Shown piece after piece: positions 12,444-22,238 of a DNA stretch of 64,000 bases (its first letter is position 1; each line of letters starts with the position of its first letter). The stretch is from the NCBI RefSeq assembly GCF_026914185.1, contig NC_070570.1, forward strand, positions 2,170,001 to 2,234,000, read 5' to 3'. The notes beneath the pieces are model-generated. The model made no database searches. It was not told where the DNA came from and saw only the letters and a program-made list of their open reading frames with translations. This DNA comes from Puccinia triticina. Lineage: Eukaryota; Basidiomycota; Pucciniomycetes; Pucciniales; Pucciniaceae. The position numbers and the translations under genes are program-made.

Positions 12444-13230
12444 ATGTCGGAACCCTCTGTCATCTCCCCAATAACTCCAGTTAAAGTTTCTCCAAGGTTT
12501 ACTCCATCTCCTCCAGCACAAACCCAAATCTTGGCTCTGGTTCCAATCCGCTCTCAACCTTCTCCATTTTTTTTCCAACAACTCTCTGTCCCCCTTCAAT
12601 CATAACTCCCCTTCTTTTATCAATTTTTCATCCCAACCCATTCCTGGTGTTGATTTGCCTATTCCCGGTATTGATATCCCAATTGCAGGACCAAGTGGTA
12701 TTGGTGCGGTTTCAGTTCCCAGTATCAATACCCCAATTGCGGGACCAAGTGGTGCCGGTACGGGTTCAATTGAGCAAAATGATGAGGATGTTGCGGCTCT
12801 TTCATTGGATTTATGAGTTAACAATTTGGCTCAATCATCTTGACTTCAAGATCAAGCTGCATCAATTTCCCTGTTAAAGGCTCAAGCTTGACAAGAAAAA
12901 AAACAAATTCAAGATTTACAGGCCAACAACAAAAACATCAAAGATGTCTTTCATGCCAAACTCCTCCAATTTCAATCTTCACAAAATGAGTCAATGGCGC
13001 ATCTTTGGGGGTTGTTTGAAGGCTTCATGGAAGGATTTGATGGGAGAGTAGGGCAATTAGAAATGCAACCAACACCTGCCAAGCACCCTAGAGTTCTTAT
13101 TGAGCCCCCTCATGAGGCTGGCATTTATTTTACTGGAATCCAACAAGAAACTAATAACTTTTGTTTCTCTATGAGGAATACGTTTGAGCAAATTGGTGAC
13201 CTGGATTTCAGGTTATTTTTGATTGGAGAC
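12444..13230 (+). pseudogene. degenerate gag-like retrotransposon fragment
   Basis: From the ATG at 12444 an open frame rich in proline, serine and glutamine reads for about 50 codons to a stop. Matching coding-like pieces then follow in shifted frames: a proline/glycine-isoleucine repeat (PIPGIDIPIAGPSG-like), a glutamine/lysine coiled-coil-like segment, and an open stretch at 12994-13290. The order (proline-rich head, coiled coil, then a body) resembles the start of a rust LTR-retrotransposon gag. Multiple stops and shifts show it is dead. No protease or reverse transcriptase is seen. Confidence 0.35.
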
Positions 13231-13234
13231 AGGC

Positions 13235-13545
13235 GCTGGTTGACCGGTCATAAAGCGGAGCACACCCCGCTGGTTGACCGGCAAGTGTGATGTGCACTCA
13301 ATTGACGATCATCAAGCAAGGTGTGTTCTCTGCTCAATGACCAGTCATCAAGCGGGTTGTGTGCTTTGCCCAATGACCGGCCATTGAGTGGAATGTGTCT
13401 GTTGATGGCCAGCCATTGAGCAGTATGGTCACTCTAGGCCACAACTAACCATAGAGTGGGGTGTGTACCTCACATGACGAGATGACTGGTCAAGCAAAGG
13501 GGTGTGCTCCAATGGATGGTTGGTCATTGATTGGGGTGTGTACAT
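13235..13545. repeat. degenerate minisatellite built on TGACCGGTCA-like units
   Basis: A unit of roughly 35-45 bp recurs about seven times. It contains a near-palindrome (TGACCGGTCAT, TGACCAGTCAT, TGACCGGCCAT, TGGCCAGCCAT), then TGAGCGGGGTGTG-like sequence. It is non-coding, and copies have diverged by point changes. Confidence 0.65.
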
Positions 13546-13784
13546 ACACACTTGATGGATGGCATCAAGTGTACTCCACTGGATTCTGGAGTGTGCAAGG
13601 GGCACTCCTTTTTCAGGGAGAAAAATATCAGAAAGGAAGTGCTGGGTCCATGCACTCCAATTGTATGGAGTGAACTATTGGGATACTCATTGAATTTGGT
13701 GGCAAATGGAGTGCATGGTGGCTTACTCCAATTTCTTTGGCTTGCTGGGGCCCACACTCCAACTTTCTTGGAGTGCATGCTCCC

Positions 13785-13999
13785 ACTGCCAGCACAATTG
13801 GCTGGGTTGAGGTTATCCCAGTTAAACTGGGATGCACTTAACCAATTTAAACTTGGGTGATCTGAACTGATGAAATATAAATCCAAGGTATCCCCCTTGG
13901 GTTTATATTAAATTGGTTGAGATCAACCAAGTTTAAATTGGTTGAGTGCATCCCAGTTAAACTGGGATGACTTCAACCCAGCCAAATATGCTGGCAGTG
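13785..13999. repeat. foldback element, ~70-bp inverted arms
   Basis: The left arm (about 13786-13857) and right arm (about 13926-13996) are complementary, sharing CACTGCCAGCA, TTGGCTGGGTTGA, the internal palindrome ATCCCAGTTAAACTGGGAT and ACCAATTTAAACTTGG. A ~65-nt loop separates them. No coding frame is present. Confidence 0.85.
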
Positions 14000-14059
14000 T
14001 CCATCAACTCACTTTTGGAGTGCATGAAGTAAATTTTTGGAGTGCATTTAGGCTGACCC

Positions 14060-15100
14060 TAGAAATATTCTACACAAGCACAAGTAGCAAAATATACAAC
14101 AATTTTTGGGGTTGCTATTTGGAAACAATGGTGGGGTGGTGTGGGGGATTGTTGGAATTTGAACTTGTTTCCGCTCTCCTTTCTTCTTGTCAGCCTGTCA
14201 CATACATGTTAGCTTTCCCTTATGCATTTATTTCTTCCCTATTCATTGTGTTCTTGAGCCTGCACCCACAACTCAAACACCTTGTATGTAGTCTATTTGA
14301 AACTACAAGACTACACAGGAATAAAGACATCAGTCCTGACCATCTTGATTCCTTGTGCGCACTTTAGCCCACACTCTGTCTTATCTACAAAGGCACTTAA
14401 GCCCCTTCGAGTAAGTTTCATCAGTCCTTTTCTCAGACATTGTCTGCTATTGGCTAAGCCAATGTTTTTCCCTCCGCCCGCTCTGCTTGCCTCCGGCTAT
14501 AATTCCTTCAGGGGTCAAGTAAGGAGTGTTGGTATGGACATACATAATAGCTTTTGGGGGAAGAGGCTTGCCAAGTGGCAAACCAAGAATCTTAGAGGGT
14601 GCCTGATATTGTGGATGACACGGTGCGGGGTAGCAGGAACCGTTACAAGAATGGATGGTGATGCGGCGGATACAGTTGTGTGGTAACAGGTTCAGCTTGG
14701 CCGCTGATACATGTAACAATAGGGGCTGGTTGCGTACGGCGGATGATGGATTTGTTTGCTGTAGCTGGAATTGTTGTGGCTGGCGTGCAAAGGTGACGGT
14801 TCGCAGAGGACTAAAAATCTGCTGGGGGAGGGTGTTTCTGTTTGTCCCCTCTTCAAGTGAATTGACCAGTGATCTTGTGACCCACTGCGCTTGTATAGGC
14901 ACAAGTTGCTTATTGGCCCCTCTCCCTCCCAGCACTTCCTGGGCAGAGGGGGGTCTACTGGCCCCTTTTTTCCTGTTGCTCACACATTGGCTGGGGGGTC
15001 AACCCAAGGCCCTTTGGGGTTTTTTTGAGAAAATTTCAGGCCAAACCCATGAACCTAGTTTCTGTGAGAGTGTGTTTTTAATAAACTTGGATTATTATTA
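14060..15100 (+). mobile_element. dispersed ~0.7-kb repeat, copy 1 (interrupted by a solo LTR)
   Basis: Matches 20175-20876 in the same orientation from TAGAAATATTCTAC at the start to AACTTGGATT at the end. Copy 1 carries an extra 361 bp (14150-14510) that has all the marks of a solo LTR, and lacks ~45 bp present in copy 2 near the 3' end. The repeat has no clear protein; its class is unknown to me. Confidence 0.85.
14150..14510 (+). mobile_element. solo LTR (Copia-like)
   Basis: The insertion is defined by comparison with the empty site in the second copy of the host repeat (20260 region). It starts TGTTGGAATT and ends AATTCCTTCA, the TG...CA structure with imperfect inverted ends typical of LTRs. 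It is flanked by GGGAT and GGGGT, a 5-bp target duplication with one change. No internal retrotransposon sequence remains, so it arose by LTR-LTR recombination. Confidence 0.75.
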
Positions 15101-15119
15101 CACACAAGGGTGAAAGTGC

Positions 15120-15545
15120 TGCACTTCAAAAGCGCAGCGCAGCGGCTTTGGTGACGGCTGTGCTGCACTGAAAGTAGTGGCCCTGCCTGCTGCGCTACCG
15201 CTTTTTGGGTCTGGCAAGAAGCAGGGACCCGCTACTTTCAGCAGTAGTGCAGCGGAACCATTGCTGTGCTATCTCTTTTTGAGCTGGCCGCGTAGCGCTC
15301 CCCAGCTGCCAGCCAAAAAAGTGCAGTGCAGCTGCTTTGGTGGCCGCTGCGCGGCGCTGAAAGGAGTGCCCCCCCGCTGCGCTACCGCTTTTTGGGTTGG
15401 GGAAAAAGCAGGCCCCCGCTATTTTAAGCGGTAGCACAGCAGGGCTGGCGCTGCGCTACCGCTTTTTGGGCTGACTGTGCAGCGGTTCCCCGCTGCGCTG
15501 CGCTCAAAGCCTGCTTTTTTGTAGCGCAGCGCAGCGTTCCAGCCT
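15120..15545. repeat. GC-rich array of GCTGCGCTACCGC motifs
   Basis: The motif GCTGCGCTACCGCTTTTTGG and its reverse complements (AGCGGTAGC, GCGCAGCG) recur many times over ~420 bp on both strands, so the array can fold into multiple hairpins. A related cluster lies at 23845-24025. It is not coding and differs sharply in composition from its AT-rich flanks. Confidence 0.75.
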
Positions 15546-15673
15546 TGTTACACATGTCTGACATATAGTCTATTACCCATTCCTTTGAATAAGTAATCAT
15601 AAATCTTCTCCCAATAGGTTATACTGAGTCTTATTCTAATAATGCGGGATAAAGAATTTTAATTTTCTCAGCA
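15546..15673. other. AT-rich spacer
   Basis: Nothing recognisable between the GC-rich array and the large palindrome. Confidence 0.4.
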
Positions 15674-16397
15674 AGTCATGATCCACAGCTACAAGATAAC
15701 TGCTTGCTGACTTGCTTTTTCTTCTTTCTTCTTTCTTTCTCCTTTCCAGACTTCTGAAACAATAGAGCCACAACCTGCAAAAGCTACACCTGCGCCAAAG
15801 GAAGCCAGATCAACTGGTATGGGTTGCTACACAAAAATGGAAAGGGCTGCCATCTTGGAGGAAATAGAAAAGTTCTGTGTCTCTGAAAAAATCACAAACA
15901 CTCAACTCTGTCTTTGTCTTTCCAAGCCACAAACAACACTTCAACTGATTTCAAATGTTTCTGGCAAGTTGCCCTTAAGAAAAAAAGAATCAATCATCAA
16001 AAAGCTACAAGAATTGTGCCAGAATCCAGAGGGTGTTGTCAACACTGTCTGGATTCTGGCACAATTCTTGTAGCTTTTTGATGATTAATTCTTCTTTTCT
16101 TAAGGGCAACTTGCCAGAAACATTTGAAATTAGTTGAAGTGTTGTTTGTGGTTCAAAGACAGAGTTGAGTGTTTGTGATTTTTTGGAGACACATAACTTC
16201 TCTATTTCCTCCAGAATGGCAGCCCTTTCCATTTTTGTGTATAGTAACCCATACCAGTTGATCTGGCTTCCTTTGGCGCAGGTGGAACTTTTGCAGGTTA
16301 TGGCTCTTCCATTACAGGAGTCTGGAAAGGAGAAAGAAAGAAGAAAGAAGAAAAAGCAAGTCAGCAAGCAGTTATCTCATAGCTGTGGATCATGACT
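15674..16397. repeat. 724-bp near-perfect palindrome containing a duplicated gene segment
   Basis: The left arm (15674-16030) and right arm (16048-16397) are reverse complements with only scattered differences. The 17-nt centre is itself nearly palindromic (GTGTTG-T-CAACAC). The right arm, read on the minus strand, continues directly from the donor GTAAGC at 16410 of an exon of the coiled-coil gene next door. It holds the 3' part of that intron (pyrimidine tract, TTTCCAG) and the next exon. The left arm holds the same intron end and exon on the plus strand, with a longer uninterrupted frame (15747-16073, including KMERAAILEEIEKFC and KLPLRKKE). The palindrome therefore arose as an inverted duplication of a gene segment, and a read-through transcript would be a ~350-bp double-stranded RNA. 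Confidence 0.92.
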
Positions 16398-16410
16398 AGT
16401 TTTTGCTTAC

Positions 16411-16661
16411 ATGCCCTGCATCTCTGAGTTTTTGTTTTAATTTATCTGCTATTGTTTGTTCTTTGTGGATGATCTGGTTGAGCTCCTTACTGTGCTGCTC
16501 AGCGGCTTTTTGAGGTAAGCCTCTTCGGATTGATGCCTTTCTATCTTGGCCCTAGATTTGATGATTAGATTTCGCGCCGCCTGGGTTCGTCGGGCGAGTT
16601 CCAAGAATGACTGCTTGGATCCATTATCCGCATCGTCCGGTCCAGCGCTCGGTGTGGCCAT
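16411..16661 (-). pseudogene. 5' end of a coiled-coil protein gene, frameshifted and rearranged
   Basis: A minus-strand start at 16661 opens an 80-odd-residue charged, helical N-terminus with LARRTQAARNLIIKSRAKIE and, after one missing base near 16505-16515, KELNQIIHKEQTIADKLKQK. A donor (GTAAGC) follows at 16410. The intron's 3' half and the next exon lie in the right arm of the adjoining palindrome, where a stop follows shortly after the acceptor. The reading frames on the two sides of the AAAAAG run do not agree, so the gene is broken or the base was lost in assembly. I do not recognise the family; the composition suggests a coiled-coil subunit of a larger complex. Confidence 0.55.
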
Positions 16662-16837
16662 CGTGGGTGGGGAGAGGTGGGCTGAGGTTTTGCTGGCGAG
16701 CTAATGCGGTCTACAAGACTGGTTGGGCTGTGTTGAAGAGAGCGAGTGATCAGCGCTCATCGATGTTACAAGTGAAGAAAGGTCATGCCATTTACGATGA
16801 TATCGCCAATAGTTGGTTGGTTGATTTGTCCGTCGAA

Positions 16838-16890
16838 GGAAGACAAGGTTCGATCGGGTTGAAGGTTAGACAAGGTTCGATCGGGTTGAA
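16838..16890. repeat. 27-bp tandem duplication
   Basis: Two adjacent copies of AGACAAGGTTCGATCGGGTT followed by GAAGG. It lies upstream of the coiled-coil gene fragment, so it would fall in its promoter. Confidence 0.8.
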
Positions 16891-16979
16891 GGCTGAAGAT
16901 CTGCGCCTGTCCGTGCGCGGCACTCCCACTCCGACCTAGTAACTGCCTCTTGAACGGAGGGTCCCGAAGGGTCCCCGCG

Positions 16980-17054
16980 TCAGTTCTTGGTGGAGTCGAT
17001 GGTGTGTTCGGTGAGGATTTTGGTGCCGTGGGCCACCAGCGCGCAGAGAATCAT
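16980..17054 (-). pseudogene. truncated start of a longin-type R-SNARE (VAMP7/Nyv1-like)
   Basis: The minus-strand ATG at 17054 opens MILCALVAHGTKILTEHTID, a close match to the first strand of VAMP7-type longin domains, then hits a stop after 24 residues. The rest of the longin and SNARE domains is absent downstream. Only the first exon-like piece of the gene was kept, so this is a fragment rather than a working gene. Confidence 0.5.
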
Positions 17055-17134
17055 CGTGTTCGGATCGAAGTGGTTGAGGGTGGAACGGCGGGCCGGGCGG
17101 GGTCGGAGTGCTACTTAACACAAGTCCCATCGTT

Positions 17135-17175
17135 TCAGAGGGCAAGCGGCGGGCAGCGCGGGCGCCCTCTGAAAG
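17135..17175. repeat. GC-rich hairpin
   Basis: TTTCAGAGGGC and GCCCTCTGAAA flank a GC-rich loop, next to ACACAAGTCCC. The same ACACAAGTCCC motif borders the hairpin at 34995-35061, so this may be a small dispersed element. Confidence 0.5.
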
Positions 17176-17220
17176 AGGGGAGAGCGTCTCTCCTGCCTGC
17201 CGAGCCCGAAACACACTTAC

Positions 17221-17307
17221 CACTTCTTTCTGTCTTTCGAACATGTTCAGCCAGCTCTATGTTCTTGTCCAAAATACCGCCGAATGACTCCCGTCTCACT
17301 TCGTTGA
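17221..17307 (-). pseudogene. orphan exon-like segment
   Basis: On the minus strand an 87-base segment is bounded by an acceptor (TGATCATTGCAG) and a donor (GTAAGTGTG) and reads NEVRRESFGGILDKNIELAE followed by HVRKTERS in one open frame. It looks like a single internal exon of a helical protein, but no partner exons are recognised on either side. I cannot name the family. Confidence 0.35.
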
Positions 17308-17768
17308 CTGCAATGATCAGTGCAGTCTACATGAGCACCTTCACAATATTTCTGGCCCCTCCTGTGCCATAAGACCTTTCTTCATCATTCTCCTGAGTCA
17401 TGCAAGTTCCAACCAAACAAGTTTGCCCGAGCCACCAAGCCACAATTGAGTGCAAGAGTTTTTCCTCTTGTGGTGGAATGAGAGGCTAACAGATTGGGTC
17501 CCTGGATGTGCTTAAAAGCTTGGGGAATGCAAACAATAAGTCTAATTTCTACAACTGGTCTGCCCATGTACCAAAAATACAGAAGTGTAAAACATCTGAA
17601 GACTATTGGGCTGCAACTAAAACAAACATCTAGTCCCAGGAAAAAACTGTGAGATTGTTGTACAACAGAGTCATGACTAATGAACAAGATTTTTACTTTA
17701 TTTTGAACTGAAGTTGATGGTACGTTTGTCAGGAGAGAGTTCATGAGTGTGGAAGCAAGGGGAGTTTC

Positions 17769-20010
17769 TTAGACTTGAGGGCCAGTGTCTTTGACGTCTT
17801 GCAAGACCTCTTTCTTGTACTTCTTGAAGGCGTCTTTGAACATTGTAGCCAACTTCTTTTGATTGGCCTCAAAAGGAGAGGTGTTTTTCCAGGCCTTGGC
17901 TGGATTGAGCACTGTGTTGGGGACCTCCGGTAAACTCTTAGGGATTGAAGGGTTGAAGACATCAAAGTTTTCAAACTTGGCTTTTGCCAAGCTTCCGTTG
18001 TGAATCACATTGATCAGCTTGCAAGTGTACTTGAGAGAGCATTGCAAGCCTACTCCAAATTTGCCTCCAACCTAGAAACTTGTTTGGAATCAGTTGAGCC
18101 CAATGCTAACTCAAGAGCAAAATTAGGAGTGTACCCATCCAGTGTTGATAAGCCAGCACTTGGCTTGGACCTTGTCCATTCTTTCAGCCAACATGGTCAC
18201 ATATTTCAAAGGATGAAGAACTACAAAAGGCTGGCCAAAGCAGGTGGAAAAAGCTGGTGTAGGTCTGTGTGAACAAGTTCAGCAATAATTAATCTAGTAT
18301 CCAAGGGGCCAACTACTGCTTTTCCACTGGAGTGTCAAGAACTTACTCAGTGTGGTGATTTATATAGGGGAGTGTGGTAGAATGTCCACTTGGGGATAGT
18401 GTGGGCGGGAATCCACTGAGTGGCTCAGGCAGAGTGCATTCCGGTGACATAAGCACTGAGGTTGATGTCAGAAAAGCATGCTAGAAAAGCTTACGGAAAG
18501 TCACACACGGACCAGAATGCACAGATTGTGGATCGCGGATTTCGGATCAAGTATTTGGATTGGAGCAGAAAAGACAGAGCTGGACTGCAGCGGACTACAC
18601 ACGTGGACTGGTAGCAGCGGCGCGTCAGCAGGTGAGCCACAACAGCCAAAGCGGTTTCCACCAGCGGGTGGAGCCGGGGTGGAGGCGGTGACAAGAGACC
18701 GACTGGCGGGGGCTAGACAGAGGACGGTGGGAGGTCAAGCGTTGGAGAGGAGCGGAGTCTGGGAGAGTGACATGCAGAAGAGCGGGCGGAGCTGGAGGAC
18801 TAGTGCGGGAAAGTGTCAGACGTATGGGATTGGGTGGGAATGGTGATGTGCTTGGAGGGAAGGACGGGAAAAGGGGGCTCGCGGATTTTTTTCTTCTATT
18901 ATCCTATTATCCTATCATCTTACAGATTGCTCATTATTGTACTTACAACTCACGGAAGTACTAGAGTATTAGGAGAGATATTTGTGACCTTATCTTTACT
19001 TTCGGAACTTACTTGGGGATTCTGTGCTTATGGAGTGTGGAGCTTTATTCACTTGCAGATTATTACACTATAGATCAGGCTCAGAGAGGAGCGCTGAAGA
19101 CTAGCGGATAGTAGCAATGCGGGGCCAAGTCACCAACAATCACACAGCCCGGACACTAATATTCTTGAAGAAGGTGGTCAGCGGACATTTCCACCGACTA
19201 ACCAGCTTTCATTCTCACATCGGTAAAACCATCTTCAGTTCCAGGGGTTTTGGAAGTGTACCCCATCAAAAACCAGTATTGGGCTTGGGTGCAAGTAAGC
19301 AACATGCCATATGCATTGCAAGTGAGATAGACAACGTTCAAGGGCTGGGCAGTTGACAAACACGGGATCTTGGCATTTGGAATGAACTGCAAAAAAAGGG
19401 AATGCATTCAGATTGCAGTTGCAGCTTGATCAACTGTTCTAATTAAGTGAGCTCACCTCAATGGGATAAGTGCATTGCCTGTTTTCAGTGATGCTAGCAT
19501 TGTCATAGCACGGCTCTCTAGAGTCTCAATTGTAAACAACATTTTCAAGGATAGCTCCGAACCAAATGGCTTGGTAAATATCTGGTTCTTTTTCCGCACT
19601 CAAGCCAATGCATTTGGCATAGCATCCGCCTTCAATTTTGAAAACGCCCTGCAAATGGGAATTCCAAGCCAAGTAGGAGCTTGTGTTTACTTGGCTTGAA
19701 AGCAAGTTTGGACTTACATTATCAGACCACACAGGTTCATCATAGCCAATGAGCATGCCAGCTGGGTCAGCAGACAATTTGGTTTTGCCAGTGCCCAAAA
19801 GACCAACAAACAAGGAAAAATCTCCATTTGGCCCTTTGTTAGCCAAAGAATGCAGTGACAACTGGCCAAACTTGACTGATTGAAGGTAATGCTGTTAAAA
19901 AAGGAAGACTGGGGTGGGTGGAAGCTCAAGATGAGAGCAAACTGCATAGTCAATGCTAACCATGACTGAGAAAATCCCTTTCTGTGACATCATCAATCTC
20001 TGAGTTGGGC
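17769..20010 (-). pseudogene. phosphoenolpyruvate carboxykinase (ATP) pseudogene
   Basis: Minus-strand pieces match the C-terminal half of fungal PEPCK, in order and with introns retained. They are GIFSVM near 19970; the nucleotide-binding block at 19720-19890; [14 protein letters not shown] sequence at 19526-19660; ENRQCTYPIE near 19480 and FIPNAKIPC near 19400; GYTSKTPGTEDG near 19230; STCFGQPF, VVLHPLKY and WLINTGW at 18150-18260; and the C-terminus (FENFDVF... ) ending at the stop at 17769. Damage: the kinase loop reads [14 protein letters not shown] instead of the usual GLSGTGKTTLSADP, the metal-binding DDEH region is YDEP, an in-frame TGA stands at 19526 where the family has TCGA-like Arg/Asp coding, and a ~0.8-kb LTR-like insert sits in an intron. 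The N-terminal half is missing. A functional PEPCK (gluconeogenesis) must lie elsewhere. Confidence 0.9.
18373..19197. mobile_element. LTR-like insertion in a PEPCK pseudogene intron
   Basis: The ~0.82-kb segment starts TGTGGTAGAATGTCC and ends near GGACATTTCCACCGA, whose reverse complement closely matches the start. This gives an LTR-like pair of ends without an internal protein. It separates the TEDG and STCFGQPF pieces of the PEPCK pseudogene. The target duplication is not clear. Sequence is GC-richer than the pseudogene around it. Confidence 0.5.
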
Positions 20011-20174
20011 TTATTTGACCATGGAGTGAATGGACCAACAGTAATTTCAATCCATTGGACACCAAAAGGATCTGAAGACCTCTCAGAACAGCAGGAGTCA
20101 TATCAACAGGTTTTTACACATTCATTGTGTTTGAGAGAACAAAGAGTGAAAAAAGGTGATTCAAACATACCTTG

Positions 20175-20876
20175 TAGAAATATTCTACGCAAGCACAAGT
20201 AGCAAAATAAACAAAAAATTTTGGGGTTGCAATTTGGAAAAAATGGTGGGGTAGCGTGCGGGATTGAGTAAGGAGCGTTGGTATGGATGTACTTAATAGC
20301 TTGTGGGGGAAGGCGCTTGCGGAGTGGCAAACCAAGAATCTTAGTGGATGACGTGGTGCGGGCTAGCGGCAACCGTCACAAGAATAGATGGTGATGCAGC
20401 AGATACAGTTGTGACAGTGTGGTAATGTGTTGGTGGATACGGGTTCAGCTTGGCAGCTAACGGTAGGGTCTGGTTGCATACGGTGGATGATGGATTTTTT
20501 CACTGTAGCTGGAATTGTTGTGGCTGGCGTGTGAATGCAACGGTTTGAGGAAGACTACAAATCTGCTGGGGGAGGGCGTTTCTGTTTGTCCCCTTGTTGA
20601 GTCAATTTACCAGTGATCTTGTGACCTACTGTGCTTGCATAGGCACAAGATGTTTGTTGGCCCCTCTCCCTCCCAGCACTTCCTGGGCGGAGGGGGGTCT
20701 ACCGGCCCCTTTTTGCCTGTTGCTCACACACCGGCTGGGGGGTCAACCCAAGGCCCTTTGGGGTTTGGGGGTTAAAATTTTCAGTGGCAAGGAGGCCGGC
20801 AGGCATTTTGAGAAAATTGCAGGCCAAACCCATGAACCTAGTTTCTGTGAAACTGTCTTTAACTTGGATTCTTACA
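20175..20876 (+). mobile_element. dispersed ~0.7-kb repeat, copy 2
   Basis: Direct-orientation copy of 14060-15100 without the solo LTR, running from TAGAAATATTCTAC to AACTTGGATT. Together the copies bracket the gene-fragment region. Confidence 0.85.
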
Positions 20877-22160
20877 CTTCTTTCATCAAAGGCATCCAGC
20901 ACAGTTACAGAAAAGGGGCATATATAGTATGGCACTCTCTGGAGAGTGTGTTGAAATCTCCCCTGGTGCCATCCATTTCTTGCCCAATTTTATCCTTGTT
21001 TGGATTTCCATGATGACCAAAGTCTTCCCCATCCATGTACTATACCCACCTATCCCCACCCCGCCTTATTGATGTGCAATGTCCCTTGTACCATCATTAG
21101 TTTGGATTCTGTACAGCGTGAACTGTGTATAGGATGAAGCGGACCACAGATAGTCATAAAAAACAGACCTAAGGGGTTCTGAAGGCCCTCAAAAATCCAG
21201 AAAACTTTGGAGAGATTCTCCTTGATCTTGGGCCCCAAACCTTTGCTGCCCGGTAAAGTTCTGATTCTGTTAGCCCAAACTTGGACATAGGGTTTAGTCC
21301 CTGGCAGCGTCCCCCCTCCAATAGAGGGACTTGGTTAAGTTAGACAATGGCTGCCTCCGAGGAGGGAATTAGCTACTCGCGCACGTGGATTCCTGGCGAG
21401 CCATAGTGTCGTTTCACCCGGTGCTTTTGGGACTACTTCTACAGGGTAAGAGAATAGGTAATGAGCATTCACGGTAAGTCCGCCGGAGCTAGCACGGTTT
21501 CAAGCGGGTCTGCCGAAGCCAGCACCGTTTCATTTTGAGCTCTCCGCACCCCACAGCCTCCTGCTACGCTCCGATATTCAAGCAGTACTGCCACCCGTGG
21601 TGCCAGCCTTTTGATCAATTGGCTACAATGCTCTGGCGGTGAGACCGCTAGGTGGCCATTTCTTGTTGAGGCAAACAAGAATCGAAGCACCTGATAAACT
21701 CGTCAAGCCCGAGTTAAGTGATGGAGCCGAGTGGCACTGGAGTCCATGGATAAGTGATTTTAATCATCTGAGCAGTGCTCTAACTGCCCGGATGAGCTCC
21801 GTGTTACGGCTTCAACTTGGAACTTGCAGCTTACCTCAACAGATGTTTCATGTGCATACATATAAAGTCTGCCCAAATCTGTTTAAAGGGCCATTCAGCC
21901 GCGTAGTTACTTTTGCCAGGCATCAGAATGAAAGTCATACGCGTCTCGTCAGGCCGTCTCGTCTCAGCGGCGGTCCCCACTCGGTTCGCTGTGTACCTGC
22001 ATGCGTGTGCCAGCTGAATTACGCAAGCAAGGCAACAGGTCTCCACTGATTCTTTGTGTCAGCCACAGTTGAAGTGACACTAAGTAATCTTTCGAAGCAT
22101 CGATGATTTCTATGTTGTTCTGTCAGAGCTCTGGTGTTTCGGGCATTGGTGGCTGAGTAT
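20877..22160. other. intergenic region upstream of a secreted-protein gene
   Basis: No supported gene. It carries another copy of the CTCTCTGGAGAG palindrome (about 20934-20948) and, near 21300-21370, GC-rich hairpin-prone sequence with the GGGACTTGGTTAAG motif seen in other small elements of this window. Confidence 0.35.
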
Positions 22161-22166
22161 TATAAG
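22161..22166 (+). promoter_or_regulatory. TATA box of the 22.2-kb secreted-protein gene
   Basis: TATAAG, 73 bases upstream of the ATG at 22239. Confidence 0.45.
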
Positions 22167-22238
22167 AGGACTCCGGGTTCGGTGCCGGGCACCCACCCCC
22201 ATTGCCAACCACACATAGCAGCAGAGCCCTCAACCAGA

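Noticed and set aside
15120..15545. CRISPR-like array
   Set aside because: Repeats are irregular, on both strands and without unique spacers, and the genome is eukaryotic.
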